Source: Sapria himalayana (taxonomy: Eukaryota > Streptophyta > Magnoliopsida > Malpighiales > Rafflesiaceae). From it: a DNA stretch of 64,000 bases. This document shows, piece by piece, positions 63,571-64,000 of the stretch. The notes beneath the pieces were generated by a model. It had not been told where the DNA came from. It was given only the letters and a program-made list of their open reading frames with translations, and made no database searches. Every line of letters begins with the position of its first letter. The first letter of the stretch is position 1. Position numbers and translations under genes: made by a program. The stretch is from positions 106,750 to 170,749 of the forward strand of contig JAREIK010003005.1 of NCBI GenBank assembly GCA_029783825.1. The letters are read 5' to 3'.

Positions 63571-64000
63571 TGGTCCTCCATGGTGCTGAGAAAAACACCT
63601 TAGCTTCTAAAGCTATGAGATGAACCAAAAGAATTAATTCCACCCAAACATAGGTTTGTTCTTAACACTCTTATTTTGTGCATATCTGCATCACTACAAT
63701 TCACATCTGCGTCATCGCAATAGAGATCTATGACTACTTGTTATTGGTTATTGGTTTGTAAATATAGTATGTTATGCTCCATGTGCAGGTGTAACAATGT
63801 TCTCTATCTGTGTTGAGTACCAAAGGAAAAAGAACTAGAAATGCTAACCATGCCTAAAAGACCTATATGTGTATTTTTTAAGTCTTAGATTATTTTCTTC
63901 TGTTGTCTTTGATGACTTGTGTATTTGTATTAAAGTACAAGTGTGTGTGTCATCCAAGGCTATGTGAGTATTTATACGTGCATATAATACTGTAGTATTT
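63571..64000. other. Window end, no recognised feature
   Basis: Mixed-composition sequence without a supported ORF. A (GT)n run lies near 63940-63950. Confidence 0.5.

Larger units (their letters stand above)
60729..64000. mobile_element. CACTA-2-like right-half sequence, terminus not in window
   Basis: Begins with 'agttatatatagttataca' AT-repeat words like those of the CACTA tracts. It then carries, in the same order as CACTA-2, the 56.2 kb-type segment (61645-62010) and the inverted 1.17 kb module (62930-63570). It is therefore probably part of another element of the same family. No CACTA terminus is visible up to the window end. Patches with exon-like texture (61319-61391 after TTTGCAG; 62335-62440) are too short to name. 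Confidence 0.6.

Overview
This is a stretch of nuclear DNA from a flowering plant. It is extremely AT-rich and made almost entirely of transposons and simple repeats. The assignment rests on the element types: a plant L1-like LINE with endonuclease, reverse transcriptase, zf-RVT-like and RNase H parts, and CACTA (En/Spm) DNA transposons with CACTA-beginning termini, 3-bp target duplications and a TNP2-type transposase carrying DUF4218/DUF4216-like parts. The species cannot be read from the sequence. I see no intact host gene, no tRNA or rRNA gene and no CRISPR array.

Layout. 1-9273: AT-rich DNA with a ~360-400 bp tandem repeat, interrupted by a 5.5 kb insertion (2952-8471) holding a broken minus-strand LINE (4247-8330). 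9274-20451: first block of a degenerate TCTA/TGTC (GATA/GACA on the other strand) tetranucleotide array. 20452-23777: an island without array sequence, holding exon-like fragments of an unrecognised gene on the minus strand. 23778-39381: a 15.6 kb CACTA element (CACTA-1, TSD TTA) with a decayed transposase gene on the minus strand. 39382-51283: second array block, including a ~1.22 kb higher-order repeat present about three times. 51284-59932: an 8.65 kb CACTA element (CACTA-2, TSD ATC), related to CACTA-1, in inverted orientation and without a transposase. 59933-60728: third array block. 60729-64000: sequence related to the right half of CACTA-2.

How the parts relate. CACTA-2 has array on both sides with a matching 3-bp duplication, so it inserted into a pre-existing array. 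CACTA-1 abuts the array on its right and the gene-fragment island on its left. Without the two elements, blocks 2 and 3 would be one ~12.7 kb array, and all blocks together sum to ~23.9 kb. Nearly all apparent ORFs in the array are artefacts: TCTA repeats read as Ser-Ile-Tyr-Leu in every plus-strand frame and lack stop codons, whereas the minus strand is full of TAG.

I found no convincing new enzymatic or defence system. The most unusual object is the array itself, with its higher-order structure and its repeated contact with one CACTA family.
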